Part shown: in pieces, positions 10,225 through 21,172 of the stretch | How the letters are laid out: each line of letters begins with the position of its first letter | Position numbering within the stretch: position 1 is the stretch's first letter | NCBI GenBank assembly: GCA_023213395.1 | Contig: CM041465.1 | Span: forward strand, 75,585,741-75,649,740 | Length of the DNA stretch: 64,000 bases | Origin: Cycas panzhihuaensis | Lineage: Eukaryota; Cycadophyta | Direction: 5' to 3' | Notes under the pieces: model-generated | Database searches by the model: none | What the model was told of the DNA's origin: nothing | Seen by the model: only the letters and a program-made list of their open reading frames with translations | Position numbers and translations under genes: made by a program

Positions 10225-12339
10225 ATTGGGTGGATTCTAGTGCCACACTCACTTGCTTGGAGATTGCAAGTTATGTTCTCATCTTATTCACCATTCATGT
10301 GAAGTGAAGAGTTAGGATTTTTTTTCAAATCCATTTTTTAAAGCTATTTTTATAGTAGATTTTTAGTACAAAATTGTATGTTGTTCTGCTATTTTATTTC
10401 TGCAGATAAGAGGAAGGAGTGTGGCTGCCTAAAAGCAACCTATTTGCAGGGCTAAAAGAGCACAAGAATTGCTCATCTTATAATAATTTTCAATAATCTT
10501 TTTGAGTTCTAAATCTGGCATTTTTAACCTATTTTTGGCTCATTTTTGTAGTAAAAATCAGATTTCTAAGTTGCAGAAGAAAAAATCAGTGATTTTCACT
10601 GATTAAAAGGAAATTTTGAAGTAAAAGATCAAATTGTACGGATACTGTACGTAATTTCGTATAACGGTACGATTAAAAATTCAAAGTGCCCAGAATCGCA
10701 CGAAATGTCACTAGTAGGTGCGTTTTGGCCTTCTTACCACTTTTGTCTACTGGAGCGACGCGAGATTTTGAAGTTAAAGGGGTCAAACAACCTGTTTTAT
10801 GCAGCCACCTTCCAAATTTAAAAATCTCAGATCTAAAAAAATCTGACGAGTTTTTTCCTACTGTAATACATGTTTTTGGACCTCCTCGTCCCGATCTATC
10901 ATTTGGGATAGGTCTCGCATAAATCCGATGCTCTGTTGAAAAGTTATGAACATTTTTGGGTTTTCTAGTACATTTTGGCCACAAATTAAAACATGTTTTT
11001 TTTGCCTGGTTTTGATAAGATTTTTCAAAATTTTTTGTATATTTGTAAAGTGCAGGTGAAGGGCAACAAATCTGGAAATTTTTAATTTTTTCATTTATTT
11101 TTTAAATTTGTGTAATAGACGGTACAATCTGCCCAACAACAGACTTAGCTTGCTGAAAATTTGATTTTTCAGCATACATTGTATTTTTGAAATTTTTAGT
11201 TTTTTTCCCTTTCATTAAAAATATATATATATATATTATTGTATGTAAGAGGTTTTTTTTAAGACATTTATAGCTTTTTTGGCTTTTGGAGGCCTATTTT
11301 GGCTATTTTGTGAAACAAATAAGGCACTTAAATATTTTGTACTAGCCAATCATCTGGATCAGAGCAATATTCGATGATTTGGCTCATCATGTGTATGATT
11401 TTAATGGTTGTATACACTTGGAGACCTCATTGAGTGCCACTTGGGCACATAGAGTGCCATTTGGGCACTAGGTGGACACATCATCACTACACTTCGACAC
11501 AACAACAACACTTAAGTAGAGCATTTCCATTCATTTACATTCAATTTTCAGTTATTTTTACATGTTATTCGAGAACAAGAGCACTTTCCTTAAAATCAAT
11601 TCATTTCGACGACTTTATACCGCCGCCTTGACTTGTGTGCATACCGCCTTGGTTGAAATAGACCAAGGTTGGTCAAGTCCAGCCCTAAGGGAGGTGTGAG
11701 TTTCATACTGGGTCTGGTCATAACTGGTATAGTGGTGGAGGGACAGGTTAGCCATACCTACGGCCTCTAATAAGGGATTATCCTGATAACCATCCGGAAA
11801 AACTGAAAACCCTTAATCAAGATAATTAATTTAGCTGGGCCAATATCTGTCATAACCATGGGACATGCATGTACTTCTTTTCGGAGAGTATATCGTTGCT
11901 CATTGGTGAACGTGGTGAGGACTGACAGTATCTGGGCTCCACGTGTACTTGGATTTCATCACCAAGGAATGGTGTGGGTATCGCAGGTGAAGGCCATTAA
12001 TTACGTATATTAGAAGCCCCCTAGGCATCGACACCTCACCTATTTTGGACACAAGTTAGAGGTTTGGGTTTGTTACACATCCTACATCACTTTGGTTATC
12101 GGTTATGTGCACCCACATGCCGGCTTCTATATAGGCCTTTTCACTTATCTTGCTTAGATCACTTACATCACATACTTATTTGTGATCTCTTTGCTTTCAC
12201 ATCTTACATTGTATTACTCCATTATTCCCTACTGCGTCAGGTAGACCTGTCACAAGTGTTAGTGACTCCACCTTCTTCTACTTAGTGCATTTTTATACAC
12301 ATTTATATATATCACTCTTATTCATCTTTTCACACCACC
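10225..12339 (+). other. long untranslated leader of element C
   Basis: About 2.1 kb separates the PBS from the gag start, far longer than in typical Copia elements. The same leader is recognisable, inverted, in element B (43235-45210), for example the words TTGCCCTTCACCTGCAC/GTGCAGGTGAAGGGCAA and a well-conserved 400-base block at 11640-12050. The open frames 10673-10984 (-) and 10686-10922 (+) are not kept in B and are taken as chance. A (TA)10-like run lies at 11221-11238. Confidence 0.7.
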
Positions 12340-13250
12340 ATGTCAACCAACTTCAAGCAAAATGTGAATTGTACGCTAAAGGGGAAGGAGAATTGGGATC
12401 TATGGTTCATGAGTAAAAACGACCAAGCACGGGACTTTGGCTGGACCACTTGGAGTCAACCCCGATAGTACCTGCTACCGACACCACACCACAAAGTGGT
12501 GGCACACCTTCAGCTCCTCTAGCTGATAATTCGTAACAATGACAAAGGATCATTGAAGACCAGAAGATTAGAGCAGGGGTCCTGCTAGTTATAGATTACT
12601 CCTTGCACAACCTGATCGATGACATGCAACACGACATTGCCTTCAAGGTCCTCGAAGTCCTCAAAAGAAATTTCGATATTCGATCAGACTTGGGGTTTGT
12701 TCATACGGTATTGAAGATGAACAAGATGCAAATACAGAAAGGGTGAGCACATGAAACCATCAATGCTCTTCGTCCCATTAAACATGCCATTGACAGGGAT
12801 TTTAAGACCCAATGCATAACTTGGGCCTTCCTAATTCAGTCAAGTCTACACGTTCCTGATTATAAGAACCTGTTAGGAAATCTTCAATCATCTGGCATAC
12901 TGAAGACCCTCAAGTTTGAAGCGTTAGTTGAGAAGTTTATTGAACATGACAAGACCTTCGCTACCAGCGTCCCACTTTCAGATTCAACTCCTAATGCAAC
13001 ATTTGAAGCTAACATGGACGAGGAAGTATACTACACCAAACAACAAGGTCAATCTTCACGTGGAGGAAGAAGAGGTCGCCAAGAGGTGGGAAAGCAACAG
13101 GGACAACAGCAGAGGCAACAACAAGGTCAACAACAAAACAACAGTCAAAAGACCGTCAATTAAAAACAATCAAACAATAATGCTCCCACGTGTCAAAGGT
13201 GTAATAGGAAATGACACCTTGCAAAAGATTGCCGCATTGACTACAACAGA
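12340..13250 (+). pseudogene. gag of element C
   Basis: ATG at 12340 starts MSTNFKQNVN. The equivalent start in B (43234, -) reads MLSNFKQNVN, which supports it. A frameshift near 12410 moves the text into the phase used by all the rest of pol: IIEDQKIRAGVLLV, LKRNFDIRSDLGFVHTVLK, HAIDRDFKTQCIT, matching B. The zinc knuckle at 13191-13232 reads CQRCNRK*HLAKDC, with a TGA in place of Gly. Other stops are near 12535, 12541, 12746 and 13161. Gag would form the virus-like particle and bind RNA. Confidence 0.85.
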
Positions 13251-14861
13251 TTGCCTCGTTATCAACAACAACAACATCAAGCTCACAATATTGATGAGAG
13301 TCATGATGACTTATTTGCAGGAGCAAATCTCATTGAGGCACGTATTCAACAAAGCAAGGAACCATCCACTTCATCTGCTACTTCTAGACCTAAGAGGTAC
13401 ATCGAGGCACACTGTGGCACAACCATTTGTCAGTTTGATTCGCCACTACCTCGACCTCTTGACAGTGCAACATCGCATCAACATCATCATCGATCAAGGG
13501 TTATGGACACAGGAGCTACCCAACACATGACTTGTCACCGAGACTTCTTCCAGGATTTTGATTCAGAGGTCACTGGAGTAGTACACATGGCCGATAAGTC
13601 AATATAACTTGTTCAAGGCATGGGCTCCATACGCCTGAAGCTCCTAGGCTTGCCTAATTTTACTTTAAAAGATATCTTGTGTATTCCCCATCTCAAACAA
13701 AACCTTCTGTCGTTATCCATATTTGTCTCCTGTGGATTCAACCTCAGTGTCATAGCTAATGATCAAGTTCTTAGTGTTATTCACCCGCCTTCATGTTTTG
13801 TAGTAATGACTGGGAAACTTGAAGGTAAGCTATTTAGACTGACTGGAACCACATTGTCTTCTTCTGCATACCAAGTTGTTGCCTCCATCTGTGTTGAAGA
13901 AGAACTTGCATATAATATCACATTGACTCATTCCAAGCTGTCCCCAGAAGCTCTCTGGCATGCTCGCATGGGGCATGCCAAACTTGATCGACTTAAGGAA
14001 ATCTCCCATTCCACTCTAGATTTGCCCAGATTTTTCTCTAAGCCATTCAAATGTGAAGCTTGCATTATTGCCAAATGTCACCGACAACCATATCCCCAGA
14101 GTCAATGGAAAGCCAGTCAACCTCTTAAATTAGTACACTCAGACATCTGTGGGCCTATGTCTATCACTTCTTTCACAGGGAAGAGGTACTACATTACAAT
14201 TATTGATGACTTCACTCGAAAGGTATGGGTGACCTTTCTGAAATCAAAAGATGAAGCATTCATAGTATTCAAGGCATTTAAGACTCTCACAGAGAAAGAA
14301 TCTGGTTATCAGCTAAAGTGTTTCAGGACTGATAATGGTGGCGAATATACTTCAAATGAATTCGAAGACTTCTTGCATCACCAGGGGATCAAGCATGAAA
14401 CAACTATTGGAGGTACCCCTCAACAAAATGGTGTTGCTGAAAGGGCTAATAGAACCATAATGAATATGGCACGAGCTATGCTCGCCTTAAAGAATGTACC
14501 TGCATATCTTTGGGCCAAAGCTATTTATACTGCAGTCTACTGCATGAACAACATAAGTCCATCGAAGCTCGGCCCGTCTCCAAATGAACGATGGACTGGA
14601 CGGACTCCCACCGTCCATCACTTCAAAATTTTTGGCTCTACTTATTATGCTCACATTCTTGATGAGCATAGAAGTAAGCTGCAACCGCGAGCTTTAAAGG
14701 GCATCTTTGTTGGGTACCCCATGAATAAGAAAGGGTACAAGGTCTTCATTCCAACATTAAAGAAGATCATTATCACTAGGGATGTGGTGTTTGCGGAGAC
14801 AGAGGATCAACTACTTCAACTTGATTCTAGAGCACCATCTCATAGATACAACGATGTCTAA
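13251..14861 (+). pseudogene. protease and integrase of element C
   Basis: The segment 13251-13607 carries the protease with VMDTGATQHMTC (DTGA intact), ending at a TAA where the frame simply continues. The segment 13620-14861 is 413 codons without a stop. The HHCC domain is LWHARMGHAKL with FKCEAC. The core has Asp in HSDICGPM, Asp in RTDNGGEY and Glu in GVAERANR, so DDE is intact, followed by the C-terminal domain (GIFVGYPMNKKGYKVF). TAA at 14859 and TAG soon after replace two Gln codons of B (DVQEYDMQ). The integrase alone could fold; as part of a polyprotein it cannot be expressed normally. Confidence 0.9.
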
Positions 14862-15338
14862 GAATATGATGTATAGATTCCAATATTTGGGGGGGGGGGG
14901 GTGGACACTGAAGAAATACTCAAAAATTTGGAATCTGACAATAGAGCCCTGGAGGACACTATCCTTGACTCAGATCCTATGTCGATGTGCGCCAATCCAA
15001 CGCCATCTTGGGAGAATAGCTAGGAATCACCACATCAAGCATCAAAAGAAAAAAGAGTTGCAGAAGAACCACCTTCACCACTTTCAGTTGCGAGGTCGTC
15101 TATTCCAACAATGTCATCGACCTCCAGACCATACATCTCCCATGATCCTTTTCAGGATCAAAATGAAGACCGGGATGTTGTGGAAATGAGAACGTCATTT
15201 CCAACCAAAGGTTTTCGAGAAGCCTACCAGTTGCACAAAGACTTGAGATCTGATGAGGTAGGCAAAACTGGCACTTAAAGCAGTGCCTGCAGAGCAAGGG
15301 AGCAAACATCACTTCCCATAGACTTTGAACCAGATGAA
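14862..15338 (+). pseudogene. integrase-RT linker of element C
   Basis: The phase of the integrase runs on through a 13-G homopolymer (14889-14901, Gly4), then VDTEEILKNLESDNRALEDT and PYISHDPFQDQNEDRDVVEM into the RT. It contains stops near 15021 and 15276. Element B has the same Gly-rich word (FGWGGGGET) and SYDTFQDQN. The open frame 14782-15189 in another phase is a shadow. Confidence 0.7.
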
Positions 15339-16864
15339 TTGCACCTTGCTTCAAATGACGAGCCTCTATCATACCAAGAAGTTGTGAAACACATAGTTTG
15401 GAGAAATGCCATGAATGAGAAATACCAATCCTTGATCAAGAACGGTACATGGGAGCTCATTGATCTGCCTTTGGGAAGGAAGGTAGTCAGAAACAAATGG
15501 GTGTTCAAAAATAAATACAGATTAGACAACACCTTTGAAAAGCACAAGGCGAGGTTGGTTGCAAAAGGATTCACCCAAAGTGAAGGCATTGACTACACAG
15601 AAGTTTTCGCACCAACTACCAAATGGCCCACAATTAGAGTACTTGTGGCCTTGGCTGCTCAACAGGGTTGGAAAATCCACCAACTCGATGTGAAAACCGC
15701 TTTTCTCAATGGAGATTTGGAAGAAGAAATCTACATGACACATCCTGAAGGCTTTGAGATAGTAGGACATGAGCAAAAAGTGTGTAGACTGAAAAAGTCG
15801 CTATATAGCCTAAAACAAGCCCCTCGCGTTTGGTTCACCAAATTGTCCAACAAAATGAGACAACTTGGATATGAGGTATGTACCTATCAAGACGTTGATG
15901 CAACTTTGTTCATTACGAGAGAAAAAGGCAAAGTCACATATCTCCTGATCTTTGTGGACGACATGCTGATAACTAGAAACAATGAGCATGATATCAACAA
16001 ATTAAGGATGGACTTGTCAAGATCCTTCAAACTGTTTGACCTCAGACTAATGAGATATTACTTGGGAATTGAGGTAACCCAATGCAATGGAAAAATCTTT
16101 CTCTCCCAAGGAAAATATATCAACGATCTTTTAATCAAGTTCTGATTAGAAGATGCCAGAATAGTGTATACTCCAATGGAGCCCAATGTCAAACTTTTTA
16201 ATGAAGACACTTGAGAGGCAGACGCAACACTCTATCGGTAACTTGTAGGTAGCCTCATTTATGTTATCAACACAAGGCTAGATATTGTCCATGTCGTTGG
16301 CATTCTTGCTCGTCACATGACAACTCCAAAGTAGAACCATTGGTAAGCAGCAATACGAGTGTTGAAGTACCTAAAGGCGACCAACAAACTTGGTTTGTTG
16401 TATGAGCACAAGAATGATTTCAGACTTACAGCATACACCGACTCGGATTTTGCCAGTGACAAAAATACAAGAAGATCAATGTCCAGGTACATCACATTTC
16501 TTGGAACAACTTAAATTTAATGGCAGTCAAGGCGGCAGAAAATCACTGTAGATTCTACTGCTGAAGCCGAATACATAGCTACTTCTGAGACTAGCAAGGA
16601 GGTGATATGGCTTCGCAAATTATTACATACTTTGGATATCACCCACACAAGTCCAACGAGCTTACATGTGGACAATCAATCAGTAATCCACATGGCCAAG
16701 AATCCTATTTTTCATGATCGTACAAAGCACATTAGTACAAAAGTCCACAGGATCTGGGAACTGGTCCATGATGGCACAATACAATTGAAACACTGCCCCA
16801 TAATAGATCAAGTGGCTGATATTTTCACCAAACCGCTGCAAAGGGTGAAGTTTGAACAATTCTG
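15339..16864 (+). pseudogene. reverse transcriptase and RNase H of element C
   Basis: Open from 15339 to 16145: KWVFKNKYR, HKARLVAKGFTQ, HQLDVKTAFLNGDLEEEIYM (first catalytic Asp), LKKSLYSLKQAPR and the active site LLIFVDDMLIT. After TGA (Arg in B: FRLEDA) the phase continues through further stops to RNase H: AYTDSDFASDK, STAEAEYIATSETSKEVIWL, LHVDNQSVIHMAKNPIFHD and DQVADIFTKPLQRVKFEQF, with TGA at 16863. Catalytic acids of both enzymes are still visible. Stops near 16212, 16239, 16332, 16344 and 16512 destroy the reading frame. Confidence 0.9.
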
Positions 16865-17031
16865 ACTGCAGCTCGTGGGCACGAAAGGAGTTGGGTTGTA
16901 CTTGTTTCAAAAATTAGAACCTATGAAAACCCGAAAGGGCATGGGGGATGACGAAATGGTATATGAAGACTTAGCAGATTGAAGCTGCACAACCAACTTG
17001 TACTGCTTGGCTATCTGGCTACACTCAAAGA
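16865..17031 (+). other. 3' UTR of element C, first part
   Basis: Short non-coding stretch between the RNase H end and the insertion point of D. It continues after D at 21178. It ends with AAAGA (17027-17031), the left target duplication of D. Confidence 0.7.
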
Positions 17032-17396
17032 TGTTGGAATAATGTACATTCCCATTTACATGTCCATTTAAGTTCATTTCATTTTATTAGAATAATTGCT
17101 CACATAGAATATTTTAGATGAGAATATTCTAGTGAGAGAAGATTCTTAGTCAAAGTTCTAGAAGTCAAAGATGCTCAAACCATTAATTAGTTAGTTTGAG
17201 CACACCAAAAATCATGGAGTTTGTTGAACCAATTCCTATGTTTAGACATAGTGTAAAACTATAAATATGTATTTGTACCTTGCATATTTTCTTAATGAGA
17301 TTTGGAGAGTTGTGAGTCATTGTCGTATTGTCATTTCTTGTGTATGTCACATGTGCTTTATGACATGTCTCCTCCTCATATCCTCTCATTCCAACA
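17032..17396 (+). repeat. 5' LTR of element D
   Basis: It starts TGTTGGAATAATG and ends CATTCCAACA. The TATA box is TATAAATA at 17260-17267. Upstream lies a cluster of heat-shock-element dimers (see the separate entry). Confidence 0.95.
17107..17163 (+). promoter_or_regulatory. heat-shock-element cluster in the D LTR
   Basis: Perfect nGAAnnTTCn dimers are at 17122-17129 (GAATATTC) and 17138-17145 (GAAGATTC), and a TTCnnGAA dimer is at 17156-17163 (TTCTAGAA). A fourth (17107-17114) is damaged by one base here but intact in the 3' LTR (20884-20891). Heat-shock factors bind such arrays. The cluster is about 100-150 bases upstream of the TATA box, a promoter-like position. Confidence 0.6.
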
Positions 17397-17408
17397 TGGT
17401 ATCAGAGC
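17397..17408 (+). promoter_or_regulatory. primer-binding site of element D
   Basis: TGGTATCAGAGC directly abuts the 5' LTR and is the exact plant Copia tRNA-Met primer word. Confidence 0.95.
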
Positions 17409-17689
17409 TTATAAGTTATAGACACTTGTGTTATGCCATGTGTGCCTTAAATTCTGCCATGTTAGCCTAGATTTCTAATAGCTCTATGCTGAAATCTAGT
17501 GACAGATTTTGTTCATGCACAGGTTCTTCACAAGTCCAAAGGTTCTTGACACTTGTGTGATGCCATAGCCTAGGTTTCTAACAATTGTGTGCTGAAATCT
17601 AGTGCTATTTGTTGTCCTTGTTTGTGCACCAAATTCTTACTACAAAGGTTGTTGTCTATTTGACCTTTGTCAATCCCTTGTGGGCTCTA

Positions 17690-18430
17690 TTGTTGAGCTT
17701 ATGCTCCTAGAACAGTTGCTGGTCTATTGTGGTTGCCTGCACTCATCGCAGCAGTCACTATTTGGAGGGGCAGCCACTACCACCGTTGTTCGGGCTTTCG
17801 ACATTGCACAAAGCTGCCAGGAGAAACCTATAGAAAAAAAGATACAGTTGAAAGAGACCCTATAGAGGCCGCTGAAAGTGGAAGAAGGGTCACTGCCAAA
17901 CATTATTGTCTGCTATTGTCCACGCTATTTGGAGTCATAGACGCTAGCTGCTAGACGCCCCTATCATTGCCTTTTGCGCTACCTGCAGTACTTGCGCCAC
18001 CAGTCACTGCCATCACTCAAGCCGCCATTTGGAATACTAGCAATCGCACGACCAGCTATCAGGGGTTCTCTGTTCACTCTACTTGGAGTCATGATTACAA
18101 GGTTGTCGCTGGAGACGTTACTGCCAATCACTCCAGATTAAAGCCATTATGGAGGACGTTGTAGCACTTATTGCTGCCGTCGCCTCCCAGCTGAGACCTG
18201 GTATCGCCGCTTGTTAGCCGTCGTTATCTTCAAATGTAGGGCCACTGTCCCGTTCGCCCTCTCTGCAACGCCGTCGCCGCCCGTCGCTGAAGACGAGCCG
18301 CCACCTAACGGACGGGAGCTGCCACCAAACTGACAGAGCCGCCGCTGTTGATAGACGGGAAAAATCCGCCGCCGTTGTCGATAGACGGGAAAAATCTGCC
18401 GCCGCCGATAGTCACCGGAGGAAAATCAAG
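17690..18430 (+). other. GC-rich island inside element D
   Basis: Base composition jumps here: many CGCCGCC and GCCGTCGCC words, against AT-rich flanks. It includes a tandem pair of about 30 bases built on GATAGACGGGAAAAATC (about 18351-18405). Open frames 17602-17865, 17727-17954 and 17967-18164 overlap in different phases; none shows a domain I recognise. It could be a captured host fragment or a structured leader. Confidence 0.5.
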
Positions 18431-18579
18431 AGATAAATTATCTCTTAGCTAATAATATTATGTTATGAATATTAGTATATTCTTCATAATATACCTTTTT
18501 TAATATTCTTCTTACTGTATAATTTGTCACTTTATTGTTTTAAAGAATTATTTCATTCTTTAAGAAATGTATTTCTTTG

Positions 18580-19420
18580 TGACATTTTAAGAGGAAATTT
18601 TCAAAAGGAATGTTATTTATTGGAGTTATACATTAAGAGGATTAATTTGTCCTCATTAAATGTATTTCTCTTTGGCTTTATTAAAATTTTTGGCAAGTAC
18701 CGTGAGAGGGTTTTTTATACATTATCCCCTTCTTAAAGGTACATTATTGGTGGCTTAAAGATGTTTTAAGAGGATTTTAATGTGGTTCATCCTCTTCCTT
18801 TTAAAAGCATCTTTTGGTGATATTTTAAGAGGATTACTTCAAAGTATTTTATCATCTTTAAAAGTATTTAGTGGTGGACAAAAAGTACCTTAAGAGGCTA
18901 TTTAACACATTAAATCCTCTTTATAAGGTACATATTGATGGCTCAAAAGAGTACTTGTGGCAAGTATATTAAGAGGATTTCTTCAAGTATTTTATCCTCT
19001 TTAAAAGGCTGTTATTGGTGGCATACAGATGCTTTAAGAGGATTATAAATGCAGTTTATCCTCTTCTTATAAAAGCATCTTTTGGTGACATAAAAGAGCA
19101 CTTTGGGCGACACATAAAAGGGTATGATATATTAAGAAGATTTTAAGCTTTCAAGCTTAATATTTGTCTTCTCCTAAAGGCATTTTATTAGCTTCATTAA
19201 AGAGTACTTTCTCGAGTACTTTAATCCTCTTTAGAGCATATACTTTGACTCTATTTAGTGAGGATTCTTCAATGTACTTGGAGAGATTTTTTTTTAAGAG
19301 GATTCTTCAATGTACTTGGAGAGATTTTTTTTTTAAGAGGATTCTTCATTGTACTTTGTCCTCTTTTGAGATCATTCTAAGAGGACCTTTTAATGTACTT
19401 ATTCCTCTCTATTGATGTAT
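18580..19420 (+). repeat. array of AAGAGGAT...ATCCTCTT hairpins in element D
   Basis: The word AAGAGGAT recurs with its reverse complement ATCCTCTT a short loop away: 18768-18775 with 18789-18796; 18971-18978 with 18994-19001; 19036-19043 with 19058-19065. Weaker pairs are at 18634-18654, 18827-18858 and 18892-18921. Three copies of a 38-39-base unit with AGGATTCTTCAATG start at 19261, 19299 and 19338. It is non-coding. Confidence 0.7.
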
Positions 19421-20202
19421 TTAGAAGGTCTTTTCAAACCTTTTTATTTGTACTCTCATTAAGTGTAATACACCTTGCGATCACTGAGTGATATAACACT
19501 CACACTTGTGGTGATTTAAAACACTTTCTCCTTAATTTCTTAATTACAGACTTCTTAAATATTTGTGAATTACTAGCTAAAATTTGCTAGATTCACTAAG
19601 GTAAAATGAAAGTCCTATGTAATGTATCACTTTCCAATCTTACAAAGACTTATGGGAGTTGTTAAAGGAGAAAATAGGAAGCCTAATCAGACCCAATTAA
19701 ACGCAACATGGTGCGGCACAATATATCACAACATGGTGTCATACGACATGATATGACACGACATGATATGACAGAATTTGGAACCTGAAACACTAGCATT
19801 CATCAAATTTGCTAGTGGTTGATGAGTAGATTGCTCATCTTTACTTGCTTGCATATGATGCAAAAGAACAGACTCTTAATGATTTATAAGAGTCTTGATA
19901 CTTGCTTATTCTTGAAGGATGTCTTGTCTCTATGTGCAGAAACTGAAGGAGACAAGCGACTTATGTTGTTGAATTGTAGAGTATATAACTCTTATAAACT
20001 TGCATGAGACTTATCATACCTTTGTAAACTACCTCAACCTCTTTGATTTTTGAGTTGGGTAGCTTCCTATTGCAGCTTATTGTGTAATGGTGTTGATAGT
20101 TGTAGTGTTGAGGTGTTAATGAAAACACCTAACAATTCTATGAAGCAACAATGTCTTGGAAAATGACAAATAGTGCATAAAATCAAGCACGATATTGTAA
20201 GT

Positions 20203-20400
20203 CAAGATTATGACATTTGGAGAAGCAGGACAATGAGTGTGTTTTCACGCATTGATGATCACAACTAGTATGTATTGCATGAGGATGATGAAATCCTCTT
20301 TGGGAGCTTTGTAATGGCAACTGCAAAGGCAAATCAACGACAGGATGTGGATGACACTGAGTTCTGGTTGATCACAATCAATGACAGGATGTGCATTTAA
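20203..20400 (+). pseudogene. gag-like N-terminal shard in element D
   Basis: One phase reads QDYDIWRSRTMSVFSRIDDHN, then a stop and HEDDEILFGSFVMATAKANQ. The DYDIW word recalls the start of Copia Gag proteins. It lies just before the RNase H shard, so the middle of the polyprotein would be deleted. The similarity is short and the call is tentative. Confidence 0.35.
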
Positions 20401-20470
20401 CCACTTAAGTTCTGGTTGAGTCAATTCAACGACAGGATGTGCATTGGCACCTAATTCTGGTTGATCACTT
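20320..20470 (+). repeat. short direct repeats (GACAGGATGTG) in element D
   Basis: Three tandem-like copies of a unit containing GACAGGATGTG followed by (A/C)TTCTGGTTGA(T/G) lie in 20338-20465. They explain part of the apparent coding sequence here. Confidence 0.6.
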
Positions 20471-20559
20471 GATGTGGATAGCCTATTCCACCAAGATAGT
20501 ATGCAGAGCAGCAGTCACAGTATTTGAAAAGCCATTTTGGGCTTAATCGACTTCTTTTG

Positions 20560-20700
20560 ACTTCTTCAGTTATTCTACTACAACAAGATGCCTTCCAACT
20601 ATCGAAGACTTGGGATTCCATGATAGAGTCAAGCTTGTGGAAGATCTCCATCATTTTATTCGATAGCATATGGAGCACGGCATGGTTGAGTTAATGTATA
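20560..20700 (+). pseudogene. RNase H tail shard in element D
   Basis: The text at about 20617-20690 reads FHDRVKLVEDLHHFIR, a stop, then HMEHGMVELMY. It follows the pattern of the Copia RNase H end seen in C (FHDRTKHISTKVHRIWEL). The catalytic residues lie upstream and are gone. It indicates that D descends from an autonomous element by internal deletion. Confidence 0.5.
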
Positions 20701-20796
20701 GTCTCTCAAATTGTATTCTCACTTAGACTTTAAGTTGTGAGAAATTATTGAGAGACTTAGGACATTGATGTTTATGTAAAGGAAATGAACTTAACA

Positions 20797-21172
20797 TTAT
20801 GGGGGGGGTGTTGGAATAATGTACATTCCCATTTACATGTCCATTTAAGTTCATTTCATTTTATTAGAATAATTGCTCACATAGAATATTCTAGATGAGA
20901 ATATTCTAGTGAGAGAAGATTCTTAGTCAAAGTTTTAGAAGTCAAAGATGCTCAACTATTAATTAGTTAGTTTGAGCACACCAAAAATCATGCAGTTTGT
21001 TGAACCAACTCCTATGTTTAGACATAGTGTAAAACTATAAATATGTATTTGTACCTTACATATTTTCTTAATGAGATTTGAAGAGTTGTGAGTCATTGTC
21101 GTATTGTCATTTCTTGTGTATGTCACATGTGCTTTATGACATGTCTCCTCCTCATATCCTCTCATTCCAACA
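20797..21172 (+). repeat. purine tract and 3' LTR of element D
   Basis: ATTATGGGGGGGG (about 20796-20808) runs into the LTR at 20809. HSE dimers are at 20884-20891, 20899-20906 and 20915-20922. The LTR ends CCAACA at 21172, followed by AAAGA. Confidence 0.95.

Larger units (their letters stand above)
17032..21172 (+). mobile_element. non-autonomous Copia-type element D nested in C
   Basis: LTRs of 365 bp (17032-17396) and 364 bp (20809-21172) with about 8 differences (2%), flanked by AAAGA (17027-17031 and 21173-21177). A perfect PBS directly follows the 5' LTR, and a purine tract with eight Gs precedes the 3' LTR. The 3.4-kb interior has no protease, integrase or RT. It holds a GC-rich island, a hairpin array and only shards of gag and RNase H. 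It is LARD-like: large, non-coding and dependent on enzymes from elsewhere. It is younger than its host C. Confidence 0.95.

Noticed and set aside
10673-10984. 103-codon open frame on - in the C leader, and its + strand partner
   Set aside because: The homologous leader of B does not keep either frame.
12928-13530. 200-codon open frame on + in gag of C
   Set aside because: Out of phase with the zinc knuckle, the protease and the B homologue; Thr/Asn/His-rich text results from reading Gln-rich gag in the wrong phase.
14782-15189. Programmed frameshift at the 13-G run of C
   Set aside because: Codon counting shows that the integrase phase continues through the run (Gly4) into the linker without a shift.
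18351-18405. CRISPR-like or satellite array from the GACGGGAAAAATC pair
   Set aside because: Only two units; this is a plant retroelement interior.
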